Source: Alkaliflexus imshenetskii DSM 15055
GTDB lineage: Bacteria; Bacteroidota; Bacteroidia; Bacteroidales; Marinilabiliaceae
Assembly (NCBI RefSeq): GCF_000517065.1
Contig: NZ_KI912105.1
Coordinates: 1,994,820-2,058,819 of the forward strand
DNA: 64,000 nucleotides
Reading direction: 5' to 3'
Below the pieces are notes generated by a model, which worked only from the letters and a program-made list of their open reading frames with translations, did not search any database and was not told the DNA's origin. Positions 54,871-63,795 of this stretch are shown here, piece after piece (within the stretch, counting starts at the first letter, position 1; every line of letters starts with the position of its first letter). A program made the translations under genes and the position numbers.

Positions 54871-57225
54871 ATGTGGAAGAAAATATACCAACCTATCCAT
54901 CCGTCCATAAAATGGGTGATGGCTTTTTTTGCATTATCGCTCTGTTTGCTATGCATTTTTCCGCGGCCCACATTTAAAACACCCTATGCCACCGTTTTAA
55001 CTGACCGGCACGGACAGCTTTTAGCGGCTCAAGTGGCCGATGACGGACAGTGGCGTTTTGCACCCGGCGACTCGGTGCCATGGCGTTTTAAAGAATCCAT
55101 CCGGCTTTTTGAGGACGAGTATTATTACCGACATCCCGGAATCAATCCGGCTTCGTTGGTGAGGGCTTTATGGCAGAACGTGCAACACTCGTCGGTAAAG
55201 AGCGGGGGCAGCACGCTGACCATGCAGGTAGCCCGACTGGCACGACCGGCACCACGCACCCTTCCCAACAAAATGATTGAGATGTTCAGGGCGATACAAC
55301 TGGAACTATTCCTCTCCAAAGATTCTATCATGACACTCTATGCCGCACATGCGCCATTTGGAGGAAATACAGTTGGTATTGAAGCTGCCGCCTGGCGCTA
55401 TTTCAACCACCCACCCCATGAACTCACCTGGGGCGAATCCGCTTTACTTGCAGTTCTTCCCAATGCACCCGGGCTTATGCATCCGGGAAAAAACCAGGAA
55501 TTGTTGCGACAAAAGAGAGATCGCCTGCTTAATAAACTTCATCACAAAAACATCATCGATGAGACAACGCTCCATTTGGCGCTGATGGAGCCGATTCCTG
55601 TTCATCCCAGACAGATGCCTCAACTCACACCGCACCTGCTCGACCAACGAATAGTGCATCATAAAGGCAGCACCTATGCCACCACCATCGATTTGCATCT
55701 TCAGGAGTTGGCCAGTCACGTTGTTAACCGTCACAGCAGACTTTTGGCGCGCAACGAAATACATAACGCCGCGGCCATAATCGCTTCGGTAGAAACGGGC
55801 GAAGTGGTGGCCTACGTAGGTAACAGCACACCGCTTCATCACAACAAAGGGCATCAGGTGGACGTTGTTCGTGCACCTCGCAGTTCTGGCAGCATACTTA
55901 AACCACTTCTTTACGCAGCAGCCATGCAGGATGGACTAATCCTCCCCGGATCCTTGATTCCCGATGTACCAACTTTTTACCGCAGTTTTGCGCCACGAAA
56001 CTATCAACGGCGATTTGACGGTGCAGTACCGGCAGGAGCCGCATTGTCCCGATCGCTCAATGTGCCCTTTGTACGCCTGCTGGATCAGTATGGCGGCGAG
56101 AAGTTTCTTAACGATCTTCATAAACTGGGATTTTCGACCATGGAGCAGCCTTACGGTCATTATGGGCTAAGCCTGATTCTTGGAGGCAGCGAAAGCACCT
56201 TGTGGGATCTGGCCGGAGCCTATGCTGCACTGGCGCGCACCCTGAACCGCTATGTTAGGGAGAACGGCATCTACCTGAACACCGACTTAAGGCCACTTCA
56301 TTTGTCGTTAAAAGAACAATCAAATCAGAGCCAACCAACCGAGGAGCCAAAGCTCTTTCAGTCCTCAGTAATACATGCCACACTATCGGCACTTACAGGC
56401 ACGCAGCGGCCCCCGGAGGAATCCGGATGGGAACATTTTTCGTCATCGCAGCGGATAGCCTGGAAAACAGGGACAAGTTTCGGCTTCAGAGATGCCTGGA
56501 GTGTAGGTGTTACACCGCAGTATGTGGTGGCAGTATGGGCGGGAAACGCTTCAGGAGAGGGCAGGCCGGGCATCATTGGTGGCATTGCTGCGGCTCCAAT
56601 TATGTTTGAACTCTTCGGCTTGCTGAATGCCGGCGCGGCCTTTGAGACACCTTATGATGACATGGTTCAGGTAGCTGTATGTTCAGAAAGTGGCTTTAGA
56701 GCATCACAGTTTTGCCAAAAGGCTGATACGCTCTTTATCCCCAACACCATAAAAAAATCGCCACCCTGTCCGTATCACCATCGTGTACACCTTACAGCTG
56801 ATGGACGCTACCGTACAAGCATAGAGTGCGAACCCCCCGGCACCATCCGCAGCGAAACGTTTTTCACCCTCCCTCCTTTAATGGAGTGGTACTATCGACC
56901 TTTGCACCCGGGCTACCGAACGCTGCCACCCATGAAGCCAGACTGTGGCAACGACGTTGATATCAACCCGATGGATTTTATATACCCGCCGGCCAACACA
57001 ACCATATATATTCCTACCACGCTCGATGGCGACAAAACCCGCCTGGTTATTCGCGCGGTGCACCGTCACCCAGAGGCCACCATTCACTGGCACATCAACG
57101 GACAATATATGGGAAGTACCAATCAGATACACGATATGGAGTATCTTCCCGACACCGGAAGGCACCTCATCACATTGATTGATGACAGCGGCAATCAAAT
57201 CAAAAGAACCTTTAATTGCAAATGA
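54871..57225 (+). CDS. pbpC: Penicillin-binding protein 1C
   Basis: 784 residues: N-terminal membrane anchor (about 13-30), a transglycosylase GT51 domain (ESIRLFEDEYYYRHPGIN; SGGSTLTMQVARLA), a transpeptidase domain with RSSGSILKPLLYA (active-site Ser in SILK) and WKTGTSFGFRD (KTG box), and a C-terminal BiPBP domain. It polymerises and probably cross-links peptidoglycan. In many bacteria pbpC pairs with an alpha-2-macroglobulin gene; none is present here. It follows a YkgJ gene by 35 bases, likely co-transcribed. Confidence 0.95.
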   Translation: MWKKIYQPIHPSIKWVMAFFALSLCLLCIFPRPTFKTPYATVLTDRHGQLLAAQVADDGQWRFAPGDSVPWRFKESIRLFEDEYYYRHPGINPASLVRALWQNVQHSSVKSGGSTLTMQVARLARPAPRTLPNKMIEMFRAIQLELFLSKDSIMTLYAAHAPFGGNTVGIEAAAWRYFNHPPHELTWGESALLAVLPNAPGLMHPGKNQELLRQKRDRLLNKLHHKNIIDETTLHLALMEPIPVHPRQMPQLTPHLLDQRIVHHKGSTYATTIDLHLQELASHVVNRHSRLLARNEIHNAAAIIASVETGEVVAYVGNSTPLHHNKGHQVDVVRAPRSSGSILKPLLYAAAMQDGLILPGSLIPDVPTFYRSFAPRNYQRRFDGAVPAGAALSRSLNVPFVRLLDQYGGEKFLNDLHKLGFSTMEQPYGHYGLSLILGGSESTLWDLAGAYAALARTLNRYVRENGIYLNTDLRPLHLSLKEQSNQSQPTEEPKLFQSSVIHATLSALTGTQRPPEESGWEHFSSSQRIAWKTGTSFGFRDAWSVGVTPQYVVAVWAGNASGEGRPGIIGGIAAAPIMFELFGLLNAGAAFETPYDDMVQVAVCSESGFRASQFCQKADTLFIPNTIKKSPPCPYHHRVHLTADGRYRTSIECEPPGTIRSETFFTLPPLMEWYYRPLHPGYRTLPPMKPDCGNDVDINPMDFIYPPANTTIYIPTTLDGDKTRLVIRAVHRHPEATIHWHINGQYMGSTNQIHDMEYLPDTGRHLITLIDDSGNQIKRTFNCK

Positions 57226-57275
57226 TATTTATTGAACAAATTACCCCTTAAGAGTTGTTAAATGACAATTAATCT

Positions 57276-57283
57276 TAAATTTG
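57276..57283 (+). promoter_or_regulatory. -7 promoter element of the second S41 protease gene
   Basis: TAAATTTG (TAnnTTTG), 71 bases before the ATG. A TTG box lies 18 bases upstream (57255-57257). Confidence 0.55.
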
Positions 57284-57354
57284 CAGATTACTGCTCTTGA
57301 TAACTTCGGAGATGGAATAAATTTTGCTTCAGCTATCGATAAAATAAAGAATAC

Positions 57355-59067
57355 ATGAGAAAACGCAGAGGATTATCAGCAAAAGGCTGGCTACTGGCCG
57401 TTGTGCTGAGTATTACGGTAACCATCGGATTTGTGGCCGCTACCGGCGACCGTCGCAACTTTGAGTTGGTAAAGAACCTTGACATATTCTATACGCTCTT
57501 CAGGGAACTGAATAGTTATTACGTAGATGAAATAAACCCCGAAAAACTCATCAAAACCGGAATAGATGCCATGCTGGAATCTCTGGATCCCTATACATCA
57601 TTCATCCCGGAATCGGAAATGGATGACTTCAGGTTTATGACCACCGGCGAATATGCAGGCATTGGCGCACTGATAACCAAGAGGGGTCGTTATGTAGTTA
57701 TTTCAGAGCCCTACGAAGGATTCCCGGCGCAGGAAGCAGGCTTAAAAGCCGGTGACCGAATTCTTGAAATCGACGGGAAAGACATGAAAGATAAGGAGAC
57801 CTCCTTTGTGAGTGATCGACTGAAAGGCCCTGCCGGCACCCAAATAAACGTGCTGGTAAAACGTCCCGGCATCGACAAGGAGCTGATGATAACCATCAAC
57901 CGCCGAATGATACAAATAAACCCGGTTCCTTATTATGGCATGGTAAATAACGAAACCGGACTAATCATTCTCAACAATTTTACTCAGGAGTGTGCCCGCG
58001 AAGTAGAAAGGGCATTTACTGATTTGAAAAACAATCATGGCATGAAAAGTCTCATCCTGGATTTGCGTGGCAACCCCGGTGGTTTGATGGATGAGGCTGT
58101 GAAAATTGCCAATTTATTTCTGCCCCGTGGCAGTGAGGTGGTGAGTACCCGTGGCAAGGTGTCGCAGTGGGACAAAACATACCGTGCACCACGTGAACCA
58201 ATTGACACCGTGATGCCGCTTGCCGTATTGATTAATCGCGGATCGGCATCAGCCTCTGAAATTGTGGCTGGCGCCATTCAGGATCACGACCGCGGTCTGG
58301 TAATCGGACAGCGCTCATTTGGCAAAGGTTTGGTTCAAACAACCCGAAGCTTGGCATACAATACCAGCCTCAAAGTAACCACTGCCAAATACTATATTCC
58401 AAGTGGCCGTTGCATTCAGGCTGTTGACTACTCCAACCGCAATGAAGACGGAAGCGTGGGCTTAATACCCGACTCGTTGATGAAAGCCTTTAAAACAAAG
58501 GGTGGACGCACCGTATTCGATGGTGGAGGCATTTCACCTGATATCACCATCACACCCGAAAGATTTGCCAACATAACCTTTGCATTGATGGCGCAACAAA
58601 CAATCTTTGATTTCTCAACCGAGTTTGCTGCCAAAACGCCAACCATTGCTAAACCGGAAAAGTTTCAAATCACCGATGAGATGTACAACGCCTTTAAAGA
58701 TTACGTAAGCAATCTGGAAGAGTTCCGTTATGAGTCTCAATCACAGGAACAGTTTCGGAAGCTGAAATCAGTGGCGCAGCGTGAGGAGTATTTCAAGTTG
58801 GCCGAAGAAGCATTCAAGGAGCTGGAGGTGTTACTTACGCCCAATGCAACAAGAGATCTGGAGATTTTCCGCGAAGAGGTAAGTGAATTGTTGTCTATGG
58901 AATTAATCAGACGTTATTACTTTCAGCGTGGAGCCATCATCTTTAACATTGGACGCGACAAAGAGATCAAAGAAGCCTCAAATGTATTGGCTAATAAAAG
59001 CGAATACCGTGACATGTTAAACGGAACGGTACTCACACATGCCGGAGACAAGCGGATGAACAATTAA
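57355..59067 (+). CDS. S41 family C-terminal-processing peptidase (second)
   Basis: 570 residues: a short cytoplasmic basic stretch (MRKRRG), a membrane anchor (about 10-28), then a helical region, a PDZ domain (about 95-180, YAGIGALITKRGRYVVI) and the protease core with GSASASEIVAGAIQ (Ser) and RSFGKGLVQT (Lys). It has the same layout as the protein at 39361-41001. It ends with a charged helical tail. Promoter and terminator of its own. Confidence 0.93.
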   Translation: MRKRRGLSAKGWLLAVVLSITVTIGFVAATGDRRNFELVKNLDIFYTLFRELNSYYVDEINPEKLIKTGIDAMLESLDPYTSFIPESEMDDFRFMTTGEYAGIGALITKRGRYVVISEPYEGFPAQEAGLKAGDRILEIDGKDMKDKETSFVSDRLKGPAGTQINVLVKRPGIDKELMITINRRMIQINPVPYYGMVNNETGLIILNNFTQECAREVERAFTDLKNNHGMKSLILDLRGNPGGLMDEAVKIANLFLPRGSEVVSTRGKVSQWDKTYRAPREPIDTVMPLAVLINRGSASASEIVAGAIQDHDRGLVIGQRSFGKGLVQTTRSLAYNTSLKVTTAKYYIPSGRCIQAVDYSNRNEDGSVGLIPDSLMKAFKTKGGRTVFDGGGISPDITITPERFANITFALMAQQTIFDFSTEFAAKTPTIAKPEKFQITDEMYNAFKDYVSNLEEFRYESQSQEQFRKLKSVAQREEYFKLAEEAFKELEVLLTPNATRDLEIFREEVSELLSMELIRRYYFQRGAIIFNIGRDKEIKEASNVLANKSEYRDMLNGTVLTHAGDKRMNN

Positions 59068-59087
59068 CCTCTGCTACAAGTTATCAG

Positions 59088-59134
59088 AAAAGGCACAAGG
59101 AGAAGCGGGAATAACCGCAACCTTGTGCCTTTTT
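59088..59134. terminator. Terminator between the S41 protease and queD
   Basis: AAAAGGCACAAGG (59088-59100) pairs perfectly with CCTTGTGCCTTTT (59121-59133), 13 bp, followed by T-rich sequence. Located between convergent genes and A-rich on the left, so probably bidirectional. Confidence 0.9.
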
Positions 59135-59191
59135 ATATTATTGGTGAGTTCGCTAAACCTGCAATTGAGTGAAAAGCCAATCAGACCAAAT

Positions 59192-59641
59192 TCATCTGTT
59201 GTCATCGGCATACCACTCGGCAAAAGAGTTGGCCGTTTCGTTCAGTTTAAGACTGAAAAGTTCGACATAAGGGGGCAGGTTATGTTGCAATCGTTGCGCA
59301 AAATCGATGAGCATATTTTCGCAGGTGGGCTGATAATCGAGGATAAAATAGCGCTCTGTCATCTGTTCCAATTGCCTGAGCTGGGCTTCCGGTACGCGAT
59401 TGCTCAGCACGATGGCATGATCCAGTTTCTGCACAATTTCGCGGTTCACAATCTCTTTAAGATCGCCAAAATCCATCACCATTCCGAGCTTCACATTGTC
59501 GACGTCGGTAATGGGCGTTCCAATAACGGTAACTTGCAGAATATAGGAGTGTCCGTGAATATTTTTACAAAGCCCGTCATAATTCCACAGGGCGTGAGCC
59601 ATCTCGAAACGAAACTCCTTGGTAAGTCTTATTTTTGACAT
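59192..59641 (-). CDS. queD: 6-carboxytetrahydropterin synthase QueD
   Basis: 149 residues of the QueD/PTPS family: zinc-binding histidines in FEMAHAL and NIHGHSY, GMVMDFGDLKEIV, LDHAIVL and PTCENMLIDFAQRL. It converts dihydroneopterin triphosphate to 6-carboxytetrahydropterin for queuosine synthesis. queA of the same pathway is 14 kb upstream; queC and queE are not in the window. The ArsR regulator gene lies 50 bases upstream on the same strand and may share a transcript. Confidence 0.93.
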   Translation of the reverse strand: MSKIRLTKEFRFEMAHALWNYDGLCKNIHGHSYILQVTVIGTPITDVDNVKLGMVMDFGDLKEIVNREIVQKLDHAIVLSNRVPEAQLRQLEQMTERYFILDYQPTCENMLIDFAQRLQHNLPPYVELFSLKLNETANSFAEWYADDNR

Positions 59642-59691
59642 TTCTCTCTCTTCAACTGATTATAATTCAACTTCACCTGATACCAATACAA

Positions 59692-60078
59692 TCATCCTGC
59701 TGAGCATTTGCTTACACAATCAATGATGTTTCGCAAACTGTCATGTTTCAGAAAATAGAAGGTGTTTTTTCCATCGCGTTGCGAACTGAGCACCCCTTTA
59801 TCCTTTAAAATACCCAAGTGATGGGACGCAGTACTCTGTTCAATTTTCAGCAGGTTATGGATTTCGGTCACCGTCATTTTTCTGCCATCTTCAAGATGCG
59901 AAAGAATTGCAATACGCATTGGGTGCGCAATGGCCTTAAGCATACTTGCAGCCTTCTCCAAAACAACCGGATCCAGGTCTTTTATCTTCATGTCGTAAAC
60001 AATTGGTTGCATGATTGGTTCTAATTTTAGGTTAACCACATTGGCATTGACCGGTATCGTATTGATAACAATGGTCAT
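59692..60078 (-). CDS. ArsR-family transcriptional regulator
   Basis: 128 residues at most. A winged helix-turn-helix of the ArsR/SmtB type is visible: AASMLKAIAHPMRIAILSHL, then the recognition helix region QSTASHHLGILKDKGVLSSQ and the wing DGKNTFYFL. The C-terminus ends CVSKCSAG, two cysteines four apart that could sense metal or redox state; no classic alpha-3 CxC site is seen. The start could be the ATG at 60078, 60012 or 59991; a TATCTTTG element is at 60095-60102. It is just upstream of queD. Confidence 0.88.
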   Translation of the reverse strand: MTIVINTIPVNANVVNLKLEPIMQPIVYDMKIKDLDPVVLEKAASMLKAIAHPMRIAILSHLEDGRKMTVTEIHNLLKIEQSTASHHLGILKDKGVLSSQRDGKNTFYFLKHDSLRNIIDCVSKCSAG

Positions 60079-60094
60079 GATTTAGAGTGTGGTG

Positions 60095-60150
60095 CAAAGA
60101 TAGATAAAAGAACCATACAAATATCTACATTCTGCAAATATTTACATATT
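60095..60150 (-). promoter_or_regulatory. Promoter and operator candidate of the ArsR gene
   Basis: Minus-strand TATCTTTG (60102-60095) is the -7 box. AATAT and ATATT arms at 60137-60150 form a perfect 5-bp inverted repeat around TTAC, in a very AT-rich stretch, a plausible self-regulation site of the kind ArsR proteins bind. Confidence 0.45.
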
Positions 60151-60278
60151 TAGATGTGATTCCAACAAAAATGTACAGTCGGGCAGCCTTTGAAGGAATG
60201 GCTTCAATTAAAACAATCACAAACCCCGACAAACGAAGAATTTATATAAAAGAGAAAGTTAATTACCTTATAAATTGC

Positions 60279-60286
60279 TATTTTTG
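60279..60286 (+). promoter_or_regulatory. -7 promoter element of the polyprenyl synthase gene
   Basis: TATTTTTG (TAnnTTTG), 20 bases before the ATG. Confidence 0.6.
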
Positions 60287-60306
60287 ACTTTTGTTAGGAT
60301 CAATCA

Positions 60307-61281
60307 ATGAGTATATCTTCCAAAATTAAGGCCCCCATAGAAAAGGAGATGAAGGAGTTTGAGCGTTACTTTAAGACGCAACTCAATTCCCGCATCCCCT
60401 TACTAACGATCATTACAAACTATGTGTTGCGACGCAAGGGAAAACAGATGCGTCCGATGCTGGTGTTTCTGGCTGCAAAACTGAATGGTAATATCACTGA
60501 CGCAAGTTATACTGCAGCAGGTCTCATTGAACTGCTGCATACTGCCACACTGATTCACGACGACGTGGTGGACGAGACTTATCAACGTCGCGGTTTTTTT
60601 TCAATCAACGCGTTGTGGCGGTCAAAGATTGCGGTGCTCGTTGGTGACTATTTCCTCTCCGTGGGCCTTATCAGTGCACTGAAAACAAAACAAATAGGCG
60701 TGCTCGAAGTGGTTTCAGATGCAGTAAAGGAGATGAGCGAAGGCGAATTGTTACAGATTGAAAAATCGCGCCAGCTCAACATCACCGAAGAGGTGTATTA
60801 CGATGTGATACGCATGAAGACGGCCACCCTCATTGCAGCCTGTACCAAGGCCGGCGCCTATTCCGTAAATGCCACCGAGTCTCAACTGGAAAAAATGCAA
60901 CAGTTCGGCACCTATTTGGGCATGGCTTTTCAGATTCGCGACGACCTGTTAGACTACGAAAAAACCAATCTGGCCGGCAAACCCACCGGTAACGACCTAA
61001 AGGAAAAAAAGATAACCCTGCCGCTCATTCATGTGCTCAACCAGATGCAGAATGGCGAAAAAAGGGAGATACTGCGTACCATCAAGCGACATCATAAAAA
61101 TGAGCGAAAAATTGCGCCTATTATGCATATGGTGAAAGAGCGCGGAGGCATTGAATATGCCCGGCTAAAAATGATTGAGTACCGCGACAAAGCACTAAAC
61201 ATCCTTGATACATACCCCGAATCAGACGCTCGCGAGTCGCTGCGCGAGCTGGTCTATTTTACCACCACCCGAAAAGTGTAA
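60307..61281 (+). CDS. Polyprenyl diphosphate synthase (IspB-like)
   Basis: 324 residues of the trans-isoprenyl synthase family: GKQMRPMLVFLAAKL, the first aspartate-rich motif LIHDDVVDE (DDxxD), and the second, FQIRDDLLDYE. It elongates allylic diphosphates with IPP to make long-chain polyprenyl (probably octaprenyl or heptaprenyl) diphosphate, the side chain of quinones. The chain length cannot be read here. Single gene. Confidence 0.92.
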   Translation: MSISSKIKAPIEKEMKEFERYFKTQLNSRIPLLTIITNYVLRRKGKQMRPMLVFLAAKLNGNITDASYTAAGLIELLHTATLIHDDVVDETYQRRGFFSINALWRSKIAVLVGDYFLSVGLISALKTKQIGVLEVVSDAVKEMSEGELLQIEKSRQLNITEEVYYDVIRMKTATLIAACTKAGAYSVNATESQLEKMQQFGTYLGMAFQIRDDLLDYEKTNLAGKPTGNDLKEKKITLPLIHVLNQMQNGEKREILRTIKRHHKNERKIAPIMHMVKERGGIEYARLKMIEYRDKALNILDTYPESDARESLRELVYFTTTRKV

Positions 61282-61335
61282 CAAAGCTCATTAACATTAC
61301 TTTAACTTCGTTTAGTAAACTTTCGGTGCACCCCT

Positions 61336-61370
61336 TCGTTAGTTCAATATAGATGTTTGTTAACTAACGA
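61336..61370. repeat. Perfect inverted repeat before the TonB-receptor remnant
   Basis: TCGTTAGTT (61336-61344) and AACTAACGA (61362-61370), 9-base arms and a 17-base spacer, ending 7 bases before the remnant's ATG. Operator or leader hairpin; undetermined. Confidence 0.5.
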
Positions 61371-61377
61371 TATTGTA

Positions 61378-61877
61378 ATGTTATTCAACTTACTAAGAGT
61401 AAAACTACTGGCTTTTCAAATCATGGTTTCCGCTTTGGCACTGAGCCAAAACACCATTACCGGTACAATTTATGACCAATCAACCAGGCAACCTATCGAA
61501 TTTGCACAAATAGCACTTATTCAGCCATCAGACAGCCTTTTGGTAACCGGAGGACTAACCAACCAATATGGTCGTTTCGAGATTCACACCGGCTCATCGG
61601 GCAATTATCTGATGCGAATAGGATACATCGGTTATACCGAGAAGTGGAAAAACATACAGATCATCTCTGAAAACAACTATTTGGGAAGAGGTTACCTCGC
61701 GCCATCCACCACCGCGCTTGGGGAAGTACAGATGATGCCTTTAGCCAGCGGCGCGGGTTTACTCGGGAGTCACAAGTTATAACCCTCTCTCTTACATATC
61801 GTTTCCGCAATTTCCGTCAGACCAATGACCGTACAAGAGACAATGGCATTGATGGTGATATTGAAGGCCTCTTCTGA
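61378..61877 (+). pseudogene. Collapsed TonB-dependent outer-membrane receptor (both ends joined, middle missing)
   Basis: The first reading frame (61378-61782, 134 residues) has a signal peptide (about 1-23) and a carboxypeptidase-like regulatory domain (ITGTIYDQSTRQPIEFAQIA; GRFEIHTGSSGNYLMRIGYI; TTALGEVQMM), the normal N-terminus of an outer-membrane beta-barrel (TonB-type) protein. It then stops. A second frame, offset by one base, reads SQVITLSLTYRFRNFR and ends DGDIEGLF at 61877, the usual last barrel strand and acidic tail of the same family. The plug and nearly the whole barrel, some 2 kb, are missing. This looks like an internal deletion with a frameshift. Confidence 0.75.
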
Positions 61878-61960
61878 AATGTTTAACAATTACTTCGTCT
61901 GAGTGAACAATTTGCCTATTCAGATGTTTTTGTCTTATTTATTCATTTAATGTAAATATC

Positions 61961-62536
61961 ATGAAAACAACCGCATTTATACTTATCGCACTAATGGCAT
62001 TGCCAGCAGCAAATGCCCAAACACTTAATCTTGATGTACAGAACAGCACCATACAATGGACCGGACGCAAAGTAGCCGGAAGCCACTATGGCAACATCAG
62101 TTTTGAATCGGGCAGCCTGATACAACGTGACAACAGCTACAGTGGTGGTGAGTTTGTAGTAGATATGCAATCTTTGACAGTAGAAGATATAAAAGACGCA
62201 CGCACCAATGCGCAATTGGCAGGTCACTTGCGTTCCGATGATTTCTTTGGCGTGGATACATACCCAAAATCAAGGCTCGTCATCCGTTCGGCAAAACAAA
62301 CCACAGGTAACAATTTTGAGTTTAGCGGCAACCTTACCATAAAGGATCAAACACATCCCATCACCTTCCAGGCCGAGAGAGCAATATCCGGAGGTGCTGC
62401 ACGATTCACCGGGACAATAATTGTTGACCGTTCAAAATTCAACGTACGATATGGCTCCGGAAGCTTTTTCTCAAACCTCGGTGACAACCTCATCTATGAC
62501 AACTTCGACTTGAAGTTTGACGTGACATTTAAATAA
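61961..62536 (+). CDS. YceI family periplasmic protein
   Basis: 191 residues: signal peptide (1-19, ending ANAQ), then the lipocalin-like YceI fold: STIQWTGRKVAGSHYGNISF, LAGHLRSDDFFGVDTYPKSR, GNLTIKDQTHPITF and the terminal DNFDLKFDVTF. YceI proteins bind isoprenoid-like lipids in the periplasm. The polyprenyl synthase gene nearby is compatible with such a ligand, but is not evidence of one. Single gene. Confidence 0.92.
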   Translation: MKTTAFILIALMALPAANAQTLNLDVQNSTIQWTGRKVAGSHYGNISFESGSLIQRDNSYSGGEFVVDMQSLTVEDIKDARTNAQLAGHLRSDDFFGVDTYPKSRLVIRSAKQTTGNNFEFSGNLTIKDQTHPITFQAERAISGGAARFTGTIIVDRSKFNVRYGSGSFFSNLGDNLIYDNFDLKFDVTFK

Positions 62537-62543
62537 TCCAGAG

Positions 62544-62588
62544 GATTAGATGTAAGATGATTAGATTTAAGATGATTAGTTGTAAGAT
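62544..62588. repeat. Three tandem 15-base repeats
   Basis: Units 62544-62558, 62559-62573 and 62574-62588 follow GATTAGnTnTAAGAT, head to tail, right after the YceI stop. Noncoding; the surrounding gap 62537-62735 shows no gene. Confidence 0.75.
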
Positions 62589-62735
62589 TTGTAGATAGAA
62601 GATGGATAGATATTGAGAGACGAAACAATGTGCAACGAATTAATCTTTAACAGGTTTGATGTGATTCTGTCATGAACATTGCTACTTCTACTCTATGATT
62701 GAAATCTAATTATTCACATAGAGAATTATAAACAA

Positions 62736-62782
62736 GAAAGTGCGCAAAGAGCTGTTCGTAAAAACACGCTTTGCGCACTTTC
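62736..62782 (-). terminator. Terminator of the PfkB kinase gene
   Basis: GAAAGTGCGCAAAG (62736-62749) pairs perfectly with CTTTGCGCACTTTC (62769-62782), 14 bp with a 19-base loop. On the minus strand it is followed by TTGTTTATAATTC, 30 bases after the kinase stop. Confidence 0.9.
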
Positions 62783-62811
62783 TGCAATATTTTGATGAGT
62801 GTCCTAAAAAC

Positions 62812-63795
62812 TTAGTTGTTGAGCCTTTCAATTTCAGCACGAATGGCTTCCCAGCGCGCTTCGTCCATTTTGGGGCCAATTACTTCAATCACATTGGCCG
62901 ATAGCATGGCGCCAATTTGTCCGCAATGTTCAAGAGGCAAGGCATGAATCAATCCATATAAAAATCCGGCAGCATACAAATCGCCGGCACCGGTGGTGTC
63001 AACAGGTGAAGCAGGTAGAATACCAACTTTAACCACCGTGTCAATATGCTTTATCATTGAGCCTTTTTCACCCAGCTTCAACACCGCTGTTTCGCACAGG
63101 TTACCCATCCATTCCAAGGCCTCATGCCCTTCCAGACCTTGCGTAAAAGCGCGGGCTTCCTCTTCGTTGGCAAAGAGAATATCCACGTAATCGTTGACCA
63201 CACTGCGCAAAAAATCGAGGTTATCGGTCACCACATTGTAACTGGCCAAATCAAGAGAAACTTTTAATCCCTGCGCTTTAGCCTTTTTCAAAGCCTCACG
63301 AATAAGCTCCTGATTTTGTACCAGATAGCCCTCCACATGAAAGTAAGCATATCCATGAAAAAGATCCTCGGGTATATCGTTGGCAGATAATTCTACTGCC
63401 GCACCCAGACAAGTAGCAAACGTGCGTTCCGAGTCGGGAGAAATCAGAGCCATAGCCCGTCCCGATTCATTATCGCTCAACAACAACATCGGTGAGATGT
63501 TTTTGCGTTGCATGTCGTTGCGGAAAAAGGCACCCCACTCATCGCGTCCCACTTTACCAAAAAAACCGGTATTCACGCCCAGATTTGCCAGTGCATGAAT
63601 GGTATTGGCTGCAGAACCACCGGATGCCTTGCTGCTCCCGTTTTTTCCGGCCACATCAAACACTTTTCGAGCCGTGTCACTGTCAACAAGCTGCATACTC
63701 CCCTTTGGCAGTGCCAACTCATTTAACACCTGATCACTTTCGAGCCGCATCAACACATCCACCAGGGCATTACCCATTCCCAATACTCTTCTCAT
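62812..63795 (-). CDS. PfkB-family sugar/adenosine kinase
   Basis: 327 residues from the ATG at 63795 (MRRVLGMGNALVDVLMRL); 32 codons upstream in frame look noncoding. Both PfkB signatures are present: SGGSAANTIHALANLG (about residue 60) and DTTGAGDLYAAGFLYG with the catalytic Asp near residue 270. The overall sequence is closest in style to adenosine kinase-like members of the ribokinase family. The phosphoryl acceptor is uncertain. Its own terminator lies downstream. Confidence 0.9.
   Translation of the reverse strand: MRRVLGMGNALVDVLMRLESDQVLNELALPKGSMQLVDSDTARKVFDVAGKNGSSKASGGSAANTIHALANLGVNTGFFGKVGRDEWGAFFRNDMQRKNISPMLLLSDNESGRAMALISPDSERTFATCLGAAVELSANDIPEDLFHGYAYFHVEGYLVQNQELIREALKKAKAQGLKVSLDLASYNVVTDNLDFLRSVVNDYVDILFANEEEARAFTQGLEGHEALEWMGNLCETAVLKLGEKGSMIKHIDTVVKVGILPASPVDTTGAGDLYAAGFLYGLIHALPLEHCGQIGAMLSANVIEVIGPKMDEARWEAIRAEIERLNN

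Noticed and set aside
61357-61377. TTG start of the TonB-receptor remnant
   Set aside because: It falls inside the inverted repeat and adds seven residues before the signal peptide; the ATG at 61378 is more likely.
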